From: Piper betle
Lineage: Eukaryota; Streptophyta; Magnoliopsida; Piperales; Piperaceae
Direction: 5' to 3'
DNA length: 64,000 nucleotides
NCBI GenBank assembly: GCA_033002965.1
Contig: JAURVB010014735.1
Location: forward strand, 20,480 to 84,479
Below the pieces are notes generated by a model. The model was given only the letters and a program-made list of their open reading frames with translations. It was not told the DNA's origin and did not search any database. The number at the start of each line of letters is the position of its first letter. Positions within the stretch are counted from its first letter, which is position 1. The translations under genes and the position numbers were made by a program. Shown piece by piece: positions 26,019 to 39,206 of the stretch.

Positions 26019-28730
26019 TCATGATTTTAGGGACGACCCGAAGTTAGCAGACAGCTTCTCCAATTGCGCCCACAGCAAGCTTCCAAGCCAGAATCTCGGT
26101 TTGTCGTCTCCTTGGTTCCTTTTATCAACCTTCGATGGAGCCCACACCGGTGTATTGTTCACCTCCAGTGCCTCAATGCCCACCTCTGCTCTCAATATCT
26201 CAACAATCTTGGGATCCACTTCATTCTCTGTGGCATCTGTTACATAGAAGGTACCACTTGCATTTTCTCCGTGAGTTGTTATCTTGATTCTGGCTACAGA
26301 GAGGCCATTCTCCCTGAACACTCTAGTCATATCTGACAGAAGGTTACTTCTATTGCGTGTCCTTACATCTAGCCTTAAACCCTGTTCAATGATGCATAAA
26401 TAGCTCTTAGCATTGTGAACTTCATAAACTTGTTCACGTGTTGTTAAGAATGATGGAACTAATCTATTATTAACAGGGGAAAAGTACAGGAAAAATAGAG
26501 TAAAATTTCAACTCTCATTACTACTCTTGGAACGGATTTCTGATGGGAATGAGCAAACTAATTAAGCAAATAAAATTTAACGCTCTAAGAGTTATGTTAA
26601 CAAATCCTAGAGGAAGGTTCATTACATGGGAGATCCTGCGCTCAACTGCTGCAGCTAAGCAGCGGCTGACCCTCTGTTTCTCGACCTCTGTATCCAAGGT
26701 GCACCCATCCATTTGACGTATGTAGTATTCCTGCGTAAAATTCACACAATAATTTCAGTCAAAACGGTAGATGAAAATTGATAGTTGAAATGAGTGCACC
26801 TGTTTCTAAACCCTAAACCCCGTGACAATAACAAATAATTGAAGTCAATTGATTTTAGTAATTAAAAAGGGCAATTTAACTACTAACCTGTGCAGCCATG
26901 GAGCCATGAGAGCTAATTGTAGCATGAAAAACAACATAGTTCATATCAGTAAGTATGCAGACGGTGTCGAAGAGTAGCTTTGGCCTGTCCCTGCTCTTCA
27001 CATTCACTACCGAGTATCCTTTATCCTTCCATCTATCAATTGATACATCCACCATACCATCCTTCCTCCTCTTCACAATCTCCACCACCTCACGTTCCTC
27101 ATAGTCCCCATCCCCAGACATAAGCTGGTGGAGCCTCCTCTCCGTATGGATCCTCCCATGTCGTGGGCCTTCCAACCTCACCTTCCCCACGCCGCCACCG
27201 CCGCCATGAGCACCGATTACACTCTCCACCTGTTCCTTGATTTGTTGCAGCTGCCATTCATCAATGATTGGTTGTCTTGTGGTCTCATCCGCCAAGTACA
27301 GTACACAAGCAGCCCGACCATTGTGCGTCCAAACCTCTGCTGCTAAGACATGGCAATGCAACTCGGCTACGGTGGCCGACATCTCTGATAAGAGGCCGGG
27401 GCTGTTGATGCAGGTCACCTCCATTGTTGTGTGCTCCCCGGGTACTAGCATTGCTCTTGTCATCCTACCCATGCTGCCTTGTTGGCTGTATCTGGTTGCC
27501 TTGTTCCCCGTGCAGAGTGACTGTGACATTGCATGGTAAAAAATGGTTACCACCCTCCATAACGTAAAACAAACTAAACACAAAAAAATTTTCAGATGGG
27601 AAGAGGGAGATTCTCTGGGGGTAGACCTGCGTGATGTAACGAATAAGGCTCTCGTCTGTCAGTTTATCACCCTGCTGATCAGTTACATGGAATACTGCAC
27701 ATACAAGCAATAAAGATCAATTTACAATCACACAATTTTGGTTCGTAATTAATTGTTATTGTTTGTTAATCAGCATGATGTCACGTGTTATCCTGTTATA
27801 ATTAACCCCTAAAAAGTCTAAAAGTGCAATCAACTTGTTCTTATCTACCAGGAACTATTTGCATTAACTATACACTAGTTGGTTGTCAATGCTTATACGA
27901 AAAGCACAAGAGGAAAGAGTATAGTCACCATCCATAAACCAGCTGCCATCAGAGGAGATGTAAGATTTGGAGATAACAAGGTCCAAATCCGTGAGGACTT
28001 GAACCATCTCCAACAGTATTCCATGCCTGTTCACGCTGTCCACCTGCACCAAACACAAGTCAACATCAGTTCCGTCCCCCACCCCATAAAAAACAACCCA
28101 CCACCACAGCAAAAGCTTTCTAGTTTCTTCTTCTCATGCATCTTTTTCCAACAAAGATTGGATGAAAGGAAGCTCATTATATTACAATGATACCAACAAA
28201 AAGTTGATGCCGACCCAACAAAAGTAAAAGAGGGGCTTAGTAGGACGTTTTTATTATTTTTCTGAACTAGGCCAAAGCTGGTTGCTTTCTGCGCTCTTTC
28301 CAGCAAAATAACCCATTTGTTAATGGCCGCCAGGAGTCTTGGATTGGACTCCATTACAAGACAACCATCACCATGAACCAAGAACCTTCTTAACAATGAT
28401 AATATGAAGGTGGTGGTGGGGACCTTTGCTGTAAACTAATAAGAGTGACACACACAGGAGACCACAGAAATCTAAAGAGCTATGAAAATGAACCAGACAA
28501 GACCTTCACAAGGGTGCAGTCCTCACATGTATCATTGTCTATACAAACTCTGCAACTCCAAGCCAAGAGAGACACATCAGCAGATAGATTATCAAAAAAG
28601 AGAAACAAAAATCCAGATGTTGTTTGAAGTTCCAAAAGTGGGGATGGGAGGGAGACCTTGGAGGATGAATTCTTTCAATCAACGTATCATACTCGGGATC
28701 GAAGTATGGCTTGTAACCGGTGCTTTCCAT
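26019..28730 (-). CDS. ACR: ACT-domain repeat (ACR) protein
   Basis: Plant ACR family: proteins made almost entirely of ACT domains, thought to sense amino acids or regulate nitrogen-related processes. Exons on the minus strand: 28730-28657 (PYFDPEYDTLIERIHPPR), exon 2 from about 28083 to 27929, 27694-27627, 27520-26888, 26730-26626, 26381-26019; total about 465 aa. Four ACT domains are visible: VDSVNRHGILLEMVQVLTDL..WFMDVFHVTD; TCINSPGLLSEMSATVAELH..WTHNGRAACVLYLAD; VKSRDRPKLLFDTVCILTDM; RTRNRSNLLSDMTRVFRENG..GTFYVTD. The C-terminus FWLGSLLWAQLEKLSANFG is typical. The start of exon 2 is unresolved: no AG acceptor in the right phase precedes the conserved block. The gene is convergent with the FKBP gene, with about 400 bp between stop codons. 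Confidence 0.88.
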
Positions 28731-31700
28731 TGCTGCAAGATCCCAGACACAGGAAAATAAACCAAAGTTAGCACATATATATATACCACACAAGAGGAGG
28801 GTTTCAAAGCAAAATAACATAACGTGGGATGAGCAGAAAAACGTCGTCTTGCTTGTGGAAGAAGGGATAGCAGTGACAGCACAAATCCTACATCCAACCG
28901 TTTGTAATCTCTTCTTTCGTGCAAATCAAATTGAGCTTATGATTAAAAAAACACACACCCTCAGATTCGTCAATTCCAAGACTCCGGCGGATGTGTTGAA
29001 AAGTCGAAGTCTCTTCCTTAGAATGGTTGTACATTAAAAAAACCATAAAAAGAGAGTAATCAAACCGCCTTCATTATAAGTCAACAGAAAGCAGCAAGTG
29101 ATGAAAGAACAGCTTCAGAGATAATAAAGAGAAGCAGCAAAAACAACCGCAAGCAGATGACACCACAAATTCACTACCATAGCTTACAAACCCGTTTCAA
29201 CACCAATAATTGCCGGTAACAATATCGTTGCATCAATCAAAAAAGAGAAGCCAACAAGCAAAGTAAAAAGATAGAGACAACGAAGATAACCTGATATAAA
29301 GGTTATAAAGGGTGGGAGAAGATTCATACGAGTCTAAAAACCCCTTTTCTGTGGGAGCAGAGAATCAAAGTTTGGAGAGATTAATGGTCGCCAAGAACAA
29401 TAACAGACTCCCACCCAAGTTTGGCTCATGCGTACCCGGCAAAAGCTCCCTCCCAATTCTCTCCCTATCTCAATCAACCCAATCTATAAATACATACATA
29501 CGTAGCAAACTCTTGAAATCCAATCTCAATCAACCCAGAAGATGTCTCCTCATGACGAAACAAAAAGTCGGTCGACTTCACTTTCCACTTCTGATGAATC
29601 TTTTCTACGCTCCAAAATCTGAATCTCGATGAACAAAATAAGTACGGCGTTGTGTTTTTCTTTTTGTATTATGTGTAACCAAGGTCGGGATAGGAGGGGT
29701 GGAAATCAGGGTGCATTGCCACGTCGGATGCGAAAGGACACGTGTGTGGTGGGGCCTGCATGCAGAATCTTTGGCCTGTGGGAACCGGTCAAAATTCTTT
29801 TATTTTTTTTTTCGAGGCATCGTATTTTTACGAGGTTATTTATTTATTTATTAATTTTTTTAATGTTTTTTTTGCATGGAAAAAAAATTCCTAAGTGTTT
29901 TTGGTAGATGATACCGAAGAGGATCTCGTAACATGTGTATATTCTTATTCTTGCATATTTATATGTTATATATTGATTCTTATTCTTCGTATTTTTCTTT
30001 TGTTTCGTACCCAAAATGTATCGAGGAGAGAGACCCTAAATTAGAATCTATGTAATTATAAATGATAATTTTTTAAAATATCGGATACTCTTTTAATGTT
30101 AATTTTCTTCTTTTATTTGAGCTAGGGACCGATAATATAAAAAGAAGGATGGGAAGAGCTATATCAGTTTCAAACTATAACATTCGGAAATTTTTTACTT
30201 ACAAGGTTTATGTAATGTCTTAAAAAGAAAAGTAGTGAATTTTTAATTTCATTATAAATTAGTTGATATTCTATTTTAAGGGTAAAATAAAAGTCTAAAA
30301 AGCTAAGAGTGGCCATTGCTACAGGAATCCAAGCCAAAAGCTTAGGAGCCGCGAAAAGAACCTCAGCCATCAAAAAATCTTACTGGATGTGAGTCTATTG
30401 TTCTTGAGACAGAGGTGACCATAAAAATTATGAAAATAAAAGTCAATTTTTTGTAAAGAAATAAGGTTAAAAGAAATATTATACCTTCACAAGGGAAAGC
30501 AAATGGGTCGGATAGATTTTTCCAGGACAGTCTTGGAAATATTTCTTCAACTAGCATTTTACTAGAACCAATAGTATTTGGCGACGTTGTGAGTAGAAGG
30601 TGAAAAGAAGACAACAGAAACAGAATAGAAAACTTGTAAACTGTGTCTTCTATTCTTTAGATTCTGTCTCATTCTTCGTATACATTGTTCTTGTATGAAC
30701 ATCTTTTCTTATATTTAAAGAAGTTTATCTTTGCAATATCTAGCTAGATAGAAGCTGATGTGGAAATTGTCTTTGTTCAACCACTCCATATAATAACAAT
30801 TCAAATGACATATTTGGAACATTAGGCAACTGTATGTCTTAAAATAAAACAAAAGTTGATGGGTTTTTTTAAAAAAAATCAAATAAGCAAGTTGATGTTT
30901 CTCTCACTGAAAAAGTAGTTGATGGGCTCTCAATTATATGGGCTCTAAAGCTTACACCAAGAAGTTTATTCTTTATCTTGGGCCCATATATTGTAAACCA
31001 GCCCACGAACATTAAATACTGATTTTTTATTATTATGCTATTTCAGTGGAAAAACTAAAACTTACCTATTTCATTTCATGTAATGTAATATTTTATTTTA
31101 CAAGGATAATTTATATGTTAAATACCAACTTAGGAATGTAGAAACAAGAGTGGTAATTAGATCTTTTGTGGGTTGTGGGTAAGAACATTGAGAGGCCAAA
31201 CATCAAAACCTACTTACCTTCAAACTGCCCTACCAACCTATTTAATGAAGCTGTTTTCTTAGTCTAAAAACTTGAGCATTAGGTTGATATATATTTGAAT
31301 ATTCTATTGACTTTCTATGTGGATCATCTTCTCCCTCATAATTGCTACTAGCTAAATACAATAATCAATATTGTATATATGATATTAATATTCACATGTC
31401 TTACATAATTTATAACATGTAAAAATAAAAATAATATAAATAACTGAAAAAAAAAATTTTACAAAAAAATTGAAGAAATGGATTACAAAATGACAAGAAA
31501 ATGGCACACATGATCTAAAAGAAATTTAATAACGCTAATACACAAAAAATAAGAAGTAACAAACTTCGTAAATTTAAAAAGGGAAACATAAAAAAAAATC
31601 TTGGTAATTATTAACATGTAAGAACAAAAATAATAAAAATACTTCATAGATAATTATGTTAGAAAGAAAACTGTGGAGCGCCGGATTAAAATATCAAAGT

Positions 31701-34170
31701 TTTTTTTTTAAAAGAGGTTAATCAAACAAATAGATAATAAAGATGATAATAAAATATCAGAGTCAAACTAAATAAGAAAATCATAAAGAAAAATTGTATG
31801 AAATAGAAACGAGGAAGTTTTTAAAAAAATAATCACATGAATAGATCTAAACAACATACCACAATATTTCTCCTTGTTCCAATGTATTGTTAGTTTGAAA
31901 ATCAAAATTCATTTGGAAATTTTTTATAAGAAAATTAAAATTTATAAGAAAATTTTCAAATGTGAAAAAGCTACAAGCCTTTAAGTAGACCCCATTTGAA
32001 AAGTCACATCTAAAGAGTACAAATTTTTATAAGGAGGTACATTCACAATAATACATTTTCTAAAGTTACACCCTTTTACTAGAAGAATCATCTTGTATGA
32101 GTGTGGAAGGTCAAGACTCATCTTGTATGACTGTGCTAGTCTCAACCCTTAGAAGTAAAGAGAGAGCAAAACCTACTTAGAATGAATCGTAGTTAGATAG
32201 ATTATATTAATTATCCTCTGGCCATTAATCGAATTCTTACTTTAAGAACTAAAAGCATAAAATTCCCTTAATTTAGTCTTTGTTGATTAAACGAGATTTC
32301 AATCTTCATCTTCATAAAATGATTAGTTAAGGTGAAAATGAAAACTTTACATTTTGCTCATGCATTGCATCAGGTCAAATGCAATGCTAAATGTGAATGT
32401 TCAAGTGTGTAAATGAAATATAATTAAGCATTTATTAAGCAAAAATCTACCTCCGATACTTCGGCTTGATCAATTGATACACTGATATTAGGCCTTTTAT
32501 TTGATCAATATCCCAAACCTAAAGGTGTCTATTGGTATGGTTAGGTACTCGACCAGACCAAACCATAATAGTAAAGCTTTGGAAAATAAATAATAGGGTT
32601 TGATTTGGGAGAGACAGGAATCGGATTCTAAATGATCTCTAAATGATTGAGTTTGATAGTAGAGTAATGGGTATTTGGTACGCAATACCCAATTCTTAAA
32701 TTACAATTTTAATTATAAAGATTAATACTTTATTAATATTTAAAATTAATATTTAATAATATAATTATCAAATATATATTTATATTTTTAAAATATTTTT
32801 TAAACTTAGCTTTATCTTTCAAACATGTTACTATTATATAGTTCCAATAATATTTTTTACAAGAACATAGTTTAAATTGTTAATTGGATACCCGTTTAAA
32901 CTCAGCCATTTGTTTTAAATGGTCGGATTTGATTTTGCCCTAATAATAAATGGTCGGGTAAGTTAAATGATAAGTGGTTGAGTTTTGTTTGTATGTTTAG
33001 CTTAAATTGTAGGTTTTGTTTAGGTAATAGTTTATCAAACCCGACTTATAGCCCCTCCAACCCAAGCCCACTTTCAATTTTTTTGTTGGAAGAAAGAACG
33101 TTGTACAAAGAGAGTCATGATGGTCAAATTGAATTAAATTTTAACCCCCAAATTAATTAAGGTTTACATTGAACATGTTGCCAACTGACGCTTCAATTTA
33201 TATTTAAAAAACCACAATTAATTAAGAAATGAAGTCAATATAGACCCCCAAATCCCAAGAGAAAATCCCCTTAAAGTGATCTTCGTCTCAAGGTTGGCCA
33301 CTTGGTCTTGGCCTAGGCAAATAATAAACTTGGGCAAAATTATAATCAAACATAATGAATCATCCAATGTTCGTGTAGATTAATTATTCGCCAGCAACCA
33401 CTCAAGTCAAAATATGCCAGCGGCCACATTTTTATTTCCACAAGTCAACCAATATCATATTATTATTATTATTATTCAATATATTGCCACCAAATTCCTT
33501 TTTAGCCATACATATTTTCCTATAAATTTATCACTTGTAATACTGTTTTACAGGGCAAATCATATTTGAATTTGCAACAAGCTTGCTAGAAGGAAAGGTT
33601 TATACGACAAGCAAATAATTAAACACACAAATTACAACTGTGTTTAATAAGTAGCGAAGACACGAAACCCAACTTAATATATGCTTCAACAACAAAATCA
33701 ACACCAGTGGAAAAACACTTAAAACACTTCGACTACCGCTCGTCTCAAGATCAAGGACAGTCTAATTTTATTATGGTAGTTCTTGGTTTCGATTTCTGTC
33801 ATGAAGTTGTTTTGGTTTACTAATCGAATAGGGGTGCACACTCTATACCTTGTAAAGAAAACGTTATTTATCATCATCTACCATGAATAAGTTGCCCTTT
33901 AAACGAACCAACTGTTACAAGAAAATATGTAACAGAAATTACCAGGGCACGCAAAACTTGTCACATGAGCTAAAAACTGACAGACCCAACAGTACCTCAT
34001 CTCCAAGCAAACAAGGCAAATCACAAAATGAAAAATCAACACATGAATCTACAATACCCATTCATCAAGGATAGCCTTCTGATTGTGAATTGTATGATAT
34101 TCTCTACAGATAATAAAGAGAAACAAGGAAAAGAAGAAGAAGAAGAAGAAGATGATGATTATAGGGAAGG
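28731..34170. other. Long AT-rich intergenic region
   Basis: Contains the presumed ACR promoter and 5' leader, then more than 4 kb of AT-rich DNA with no supported gene. A plus-strand CTATAAATAC at about 29484 and a 26-codon frame at 29542-29622 are noted separately. Open stretches at 30170-30614 (minus) show no domain. A short near-direct repeat around ATCTTGTATGA occurs at 32090-32150. Confidence 0.5.
34131..34158. repeat. (AAG)n / (GAT)n microsatellite
   Basis: GAAGAAGAAGAAGAAGAAGATGATGAT-type run just beyond the stop codon of the 68-aa gene, likely in its 3' UTR (written in 3-base units only). Confidence 0.85.
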
Positions 34171-34377
34171 TCAGAGGGAGGATTTGCCGGGGCGGTCGGC
34201 GGCACGGAGAGTTTTGTCGATGAGCTTTCGAGCCTGCCGGCTTCGGATCTCGACCTTGACGCTAGAGCTCTTGTCCATCTTGACGTAGGGGCTCTTCTTC
34301 TTCTTCTTCCTCCCCACCTTGAGCAACATCATCTTGGACTTTATCGTCTCCACCAGGCTCCCAAGCTGGTTTGCCAT
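34171..34377 (-). CDS. Small conserved basic plant protein, 68 aa
   Basis: Single-exon frame starting MANQLGSLVETIKSK, then a Lys run (GRKKKKKSPYVKMDKSSS), VKVEIRSRQARKLIDKTL and RAADRPGK. The block from YVKMDKSSS to ADRPGK is one I associate, from memory, with a conserved family of very short plant proteins of unknown role; no enzymatic motif, signal peptide or membrane segment is visible. The high Lys/Arg content would allow nucleic-acid or nuclear association, but that is inference. GAA/CTT microsatellites flank it on both sides (34131-34158 and 34451-34474), presumably in the 3' and 5' untranslated regions. A TTATAAA-type element on the minus strand near 34630 could be its TATA box. Confidence 0.65.
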   Translation of the reverse strand: MANQLGSLVETIKSKMMLLKVGRKKKKKSPYVKMDKSSSVKVEIRSRQARKLIDKTLRAADRPGKSSL

Positions 34378-34450
34378 GGTAATATACCCTACTTAATATC
34401 CTTGGCCTTCTAATTCAAGAGGTGCTTCAATGGTGGAAAAAGAGAAATGA

Positions 34451-34474
34451 AGAGAAGAAGAAGAAGAAGAAGAA
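34451..34474. repeat. (GAA)n microsatellite
   Basis: Pure GAA/AGA run upstream of the 68-aa gene; on the gene strand it reads (CTT)n, a frequent plant 5' UTR feature. Confidence 0.85.
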
Positions 34475-34479
34475 ATAGG

Positions 34480-35675
34480 GAGACGAAGCTGCAGGTCTCC
34501 TACGCAACTATGCGTTTCATTTATGACTGATCAGTGTAAACCTCTCCTCTTGATTGAGAAGTTTTTTTCTCATAGTCCTGCGTTTTAGGACATGCAGTGA
34601 AGTCAGACCCCACGTAAAAGCTTTAAATGGTGTTATAAATAATTTTTCAATTATATTTCGGCATCATAATCATTCTAAAATATATTGGTCTTCGGTTGAA
34701 TAATAATAATAATAATAATAATAAATATATTGAAACTTCGCATTAGAGTCGTAGCCTGTAATATTATGATGGACTATATTGGTCAAGATATGTGTGTGGA
34801 CATTTTCTGCTAGCCCACGGGGTCAAACCTAGATGGCAAATGTCAACTTTTTTGGATGCTACATTGTATCTCATGGTCCACGTTCTTAATATATTTCTTA
34901 TTTTATTATACAAAAATTAAAATCACAAAGCTCTTTCCTCTTCTTCTTTTTTTAACAAAAATCATGGAGCTCTCGTGCTTACAGACTATGAAAGGAGTTC
35001 CTACACATGATATTTTGTCCATGCCTTCGTTTCCATCAGCTTTGGTATCAAGAAGAGTGATTTGTGTAGCCATGGCAGCAACTTATTCAGTTTTCCCATC
35101 CAAATGAGCTTGTGATTGAGAGTGGTCGTTTCGGATTGTTGAGTTCTAACTTCCCAAATGACAGATTGTTACCAGGAAATGGTAACTGACTTCTGAAACA
35201 ATCACAAAATGTCTATGAATACGAGGAAAGATCAAACGGAGGTCAATCAAAATGAGTTCATGTACATCGATTGATGATATACTAAATTCTGAAACATTGC
35301 TAAACACCAGCAAGGTTCCAAGCTTGAGCTCGACTTATTCTTTCATTGTTCACTTGAGATTCTTAGTAAATGATCATCCCCTCTGCCCCCTATCCTCCTA
35401 AGAACATTAAAATGAAAATATAGTCTAAATGACATTCATGTTGGTAGAAGACACTTATCTTCTGAATTTTATGAAGTTTAAAAGAGAGAAAATTAAGCTA
35501 GATTACAAATGAACTGGCACAAGTTGACGTCAATGGACCAACGAATTTGACCTCTGAAGATTTCTATAAAATATTAAACGAGTTTTTCCCTTGGAACCAT
35601 TGGCACAGTAAGAACCTTCGGCATACTGAAGAAAACTCATTCCTTCATAGAGTCTTTTTTAGTTCATGCAGCAGA
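34480..35675. other. Intergenic DNA
   Basis: AT-rich with an (AAT)n run near 34700-34722. The open frame at 34856-35107 has no recognisable product. Confidence 0.5.
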
Positions 35676-37520
35676 TTAACTGGAGCTCCCACTTTCTTCC
35701 TTTTTTGATTGTTCTTCCTCGAGCTTTTTTCTCCAGTATTCCTCAAGTGGTGGTCCAAATATAGCTTTTCCTGATATTACCCCAAGCCTACACAAGTGAT
35801 ACAACAAAGACAATAAGATATCACATGACCATACAAGAAATGAGTTCCTGACAGAAAATAATCACCAACTGTGCGGTAATATATGCAACAATCACATGAC
35901 CACACAAGTGAAGATGTAATTGGTGTCCATGAAAACTTAACATCAGAGCAGAACTCCCATAAGTGAGTTGTCACTGTGCTCCCTAGACATGGCTATTGAA
36001 ATATGATGAAGAAAATGCTGTCTGATCTGATATAGCTTAAAAAATAAATATAAACTCTGAAAACACACTGCAGCAACTCAAGGCTAAATCAGAATTAAGA
36101 CTAAACATCGCACATTATAGCTGATAGATAATAACAAGTATAACATTTCAAGAATGCACAAACAAGATACAGCTAAGTTAACTAATAACTGAACACTCAC
36201 ATAATATTCAGCTGTCGCTGAGGAGAAGTAAGAGATTTGCTTAATTTTTTTAAAACACCTTACACATAAAAACCAATAGTCCATGGGAAACAGGGATATT
36301 ATTTGCCACAAATAGAATCCATGTTAGCTTAATGGTGTAGGATACATATGCTAATATGGTGTCTATTTTCCAAAAACAGTACACATCTTCTCCATGGAAC
36401 ATTGGTTTTTTGTATAGTCGTTTCCAGTGACAAACATTACCAGGATGTCTCATTTGTGGTGCCGTAAAGAGAGATGACATAAACTGTTATAATGGACCAA
36501 AAGGAAGGCCTAAAATCACTGGTCCAACACACATGAAAGTAATTCTCTTTCACAAAAGGCTATCTACAATTTTTAAACTAAAAAGAAATAGACCACAACC
36601 TCATGGCTTCTCTAATTTTTTTCTTAAGATTAGTTCATTTTTCACCAGAAAAATTATTATTCAAGCACCAGGTAAGTAAAATATTTTTATGTGAATTTCA
36701 GCTTACAATTCAACCATTCATTTCATAGGAATACAATGGCCGTGAATCAGGTGAACAAATGTAAAAGATCATATACTTCAACTTTGCACTCAGTTTCTTG
36801 ACTTCCAAGTTCCAACTAGAATAGACAAAGAAGATAACCTTTTATCATAAAAGCCTAATCTGAAAAAAAGAAATTTAAACAAATGCTTGCTCCTTTTTTA
36901 ATAAGCTAATCAGAATCCTAGGTAGTCTTATTAGTCCACATCCATTGCGGCAATCTACTACGACCATAAACAAGCAACTCCTTTCAGATCTTAAGATTAC
37001 TCTATCACAACAACACACATTATGGTTTTCCATGCCCTCAAATAAACGATTTTTAATGTAATAGGCCGTAGCTAAAATCCTGCATTCAAAACTCCAAAAA
37101 TCCAAAATCAGATATTAAAAAGAACAAGCAAACAAAGAGCTTGCACTCCATCATGATTAGACATGCACAAAACCAACTTCCCTGTCCACTAAAAATATAA
37201 GAAAAGAACCAATTTTTACCCCAAAAACACAACCCAGATCACAAAAATCAAGTTTTCCAGACAATATTGCACGTTATCATTCTACAGCATCAAGAATCAT
37301 TCAACAGTACCAACGACTATACAGAGGAAAACAAAAGGGAAAGCGCCCGAAAACCTTACAAGGAAGCAACGATGACCGCTGGAAAAGACAGAAACTTGCT
37401 CCTACCAAACATGTCCTCCGACCACCGCCTCTGCAACTCCTTCGCCGGCAAAGGGACAGCCGGCGGCGGCGGTTGAACGGAGAGGGAGCTCTTGAAGAGG
37501 ATTTTGCTGTATTTTTGTTT
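35676..37520 (-). CDS. Small conserved protein of unknown function, three exons, start codon unresolved
   Basis: Three minus-strand exons join in phase: 37520-37406 (open region ending AKELQRRWSEDMF), a 43-bp internal exon 36483-36441 (VYVISLYGTTNETS) and 35787-35676 (LGVISGKAIFGPPLEEYWRK, then KLEEEQSKKEESGSSS and stop). The exon 1/2 junction completes GTT and the exon 2/3 junction completes TGG, so the phases agree without adjustment. The only in-frame ATG in exon 1 is at 37412, giving 53 aa and leaving out the conserved-looking proline-rich lead (PPPPAVPLPAKELQRRW). An in-frame TGA lies at 37523-37521. Either translation starts at 37412, or an upstream exon supplies the start, or the original ATG has been lost. 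The charged C-terminal helix gives no clear function. Confidence 0.5.
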
Positions 37521-37523
37521 TCA

Positions 37524-38687
37524 CGTTTAGCTTTTTACAGATGTGGGCTTGAAATTTTTCTATTACCAAATGAGGGCTTTTTTCTGCAATATGACCTAGG
37601 GATTTAGTGATCACAAGATTCAAGGATTTAGTTAAGTTCGATATGGACAGGAAAGAAACGAGTTTGGGTTGTTATTACCTCAATTAAACTTAACTTGAAG
37701 TACCGGTAACATTAATAATCCTAGTGATTTTAATTAGTTATTTTTACTACAAGCCATAGAAAAGTTCCACTTAGTCTTCCAAAATCACTATAAATATCAA
37801 TGTCAGCACTAAGAAACATCATTAGCCCAAAAGAAAATTAAGTCTTAAAAAAATCGATGGAAATGTATAACTCATGTCTTCCATTCGCCAATCGACACCT
37901 TACTAGTTACTAGGTACATTTGATTTTATTATAAATGGGAATCATTACGTAATTGTGATTAAGACTGTCTAATTTTTAGCCGAGATAACACAAACAAAGA
38001 CTTGCCCGATTTTTGTCTAATTCATGACTAATCCTGTCTCCCGTCAATTATCTCTGTAATATGAAATGGAAAAAATATGCAAATGTCACAAAAACTTGAT
38101 CTTCATTGTTGATCAGTCAAATGTTTTGCACAATTTTTTTCTCACCAAAATTCATGCTCCTATTTCTGTACTGACGACTGCAATCCAATTCTGAACATTC
38201 CAAACATATTAGTTCATAGTTGAGATTCCAATCTCCACATCCAGACCCATGAGCATCGAGATTATACTCTTGTCCTTCGCTCTCACACTTCGTATAACCA
38301 ACTTGAAGACATACAATATTCTATCCGTAAAACCATGGATTCCAGCATAGTTGATAAAAGATCCAAGTGATAAGAAATAACAAATTTTTGCAAGGCGGAT
38401 GCTTGAGATTTCTTCTTTTATCTAATACCCAAAAGGTGTTAAAGCCATGAAATACTAAACTAAGATATATGTGATCAAAAATGACAAAATCTTTGATGGC
38501 CGAAATATCCAATGGAAGAACACAATCAATTTTTCTGAAATTTAGATGCATATGTTAAGCAGAGCGACAATAATTTCAACCAAAATGCACAAAGTTCACA
38601 GAGCTTTCTCCTCTACAAACTATTTGTACAAAAAGTTTCAAAGCACAACCAAACGAAACCAACACACACAAGCAAATTCACAAACAC
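37524..38687. other. Intergenic DNA
   Basis: AT-rich; no gene supported. Confidence 0.5.
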
Positions 38688-39206
38688 CTAACCTGCACTC
38701 CCACTTGAGCCCTCCTTCCCTCCATATCCACCCCCCATCTCACATATCCTCTCCCAAACATTCTCCGGCACCGGCACCACCGACAACCTCGGCTGCTTCA
38801 CCAGCCCAAAATCCTCCATCCCCTCCTCCTCCTTCACCTCCTTCAGCTCCACCGGTCGCCCCATCTCCCCGACCGCCCTCACATCCACTGCCCACTCCTC
38901 CGCCTCCCCGTCCCCGCATCGGTACCACTCCTTTTCAACCGACACGACGCCGACGATGCGGCGCTCCTTGGCGCCGGAGTGGTAGAAGAAGCAGAGGTCG
39001 CCGGCGCGCATGGCCTTCATGTTGTTCTGCGCCTGCCGGTTCTTGACGCCGTCCCACCTAGACTTCCCGCCGTCGGCCGCCTGGTCCGCCCACGACCAAT
39101 CACTTGGCTCCGTCTTGAGCAGCCAATATCGCCGGCCGCTCATCTCTGTCGCCGGCGAGGAGTTGGGACTGCCGGCGGGAGTAGCCGTTGATTTTTGAAT
39201 TTCCAA
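38688..39206 (-). CDS. EVE-domain protein (thymocyte nuclear protein 1-like)
   Basis: Single-exon gene, 172 aa. The EVE domain, related to PUA-like folds and known in this family to bind modified nucleotides, fills most of the protein. YWLLKTEPSDWSW at about 27-39 is the signature start, RWDGVKNRQAQNNMKAMRAG at about 50-70 follows, then DLCFFYHSGAKERRIVGVV at about 71-89, and it closes with PRLSVVPVPENVWERICEMG at about 139-158. The first 22 residues are a Ser/Thr/Pro-rich extension; the Met at position 22 is an alternative start directly before the domain. In plants these proteins are usually nuclear or unassigned. The Gly/Ser-rich tail looks disordered. The strong GC bias makes long antisense frames, which are artefacts. 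Confidence 0.92.
   Translation of the reverse strand: MEIQKSTATPAGSPNSSPATEMSGRRYWLLKTEPSDWSWADQAADGGKSRWDGVKNRQAQNNMKAMRAGDLCFFYHSGAKERRIVGVVSVEKEWYRCGDGEAEEWAVDVRAVGEMGRPVELKEVKEEEGMEDFGLVKQPRLSVVPVPENVWERICEMGGGYGGKEGSSGSAG

Noticed and set aside
26806..26822. AAACCCTAAACCCC telomere-like motif
   Set aside because: Only two units, inside an ACR intron; too short for an interstitial telomere and not at a promoter.
38546..39198. Plus-strand open frames opposite the EVE gene
   Set aside because: Shadows of the GC-rich EVE coding sequence with Pro/Arg-rich nonsense translations.
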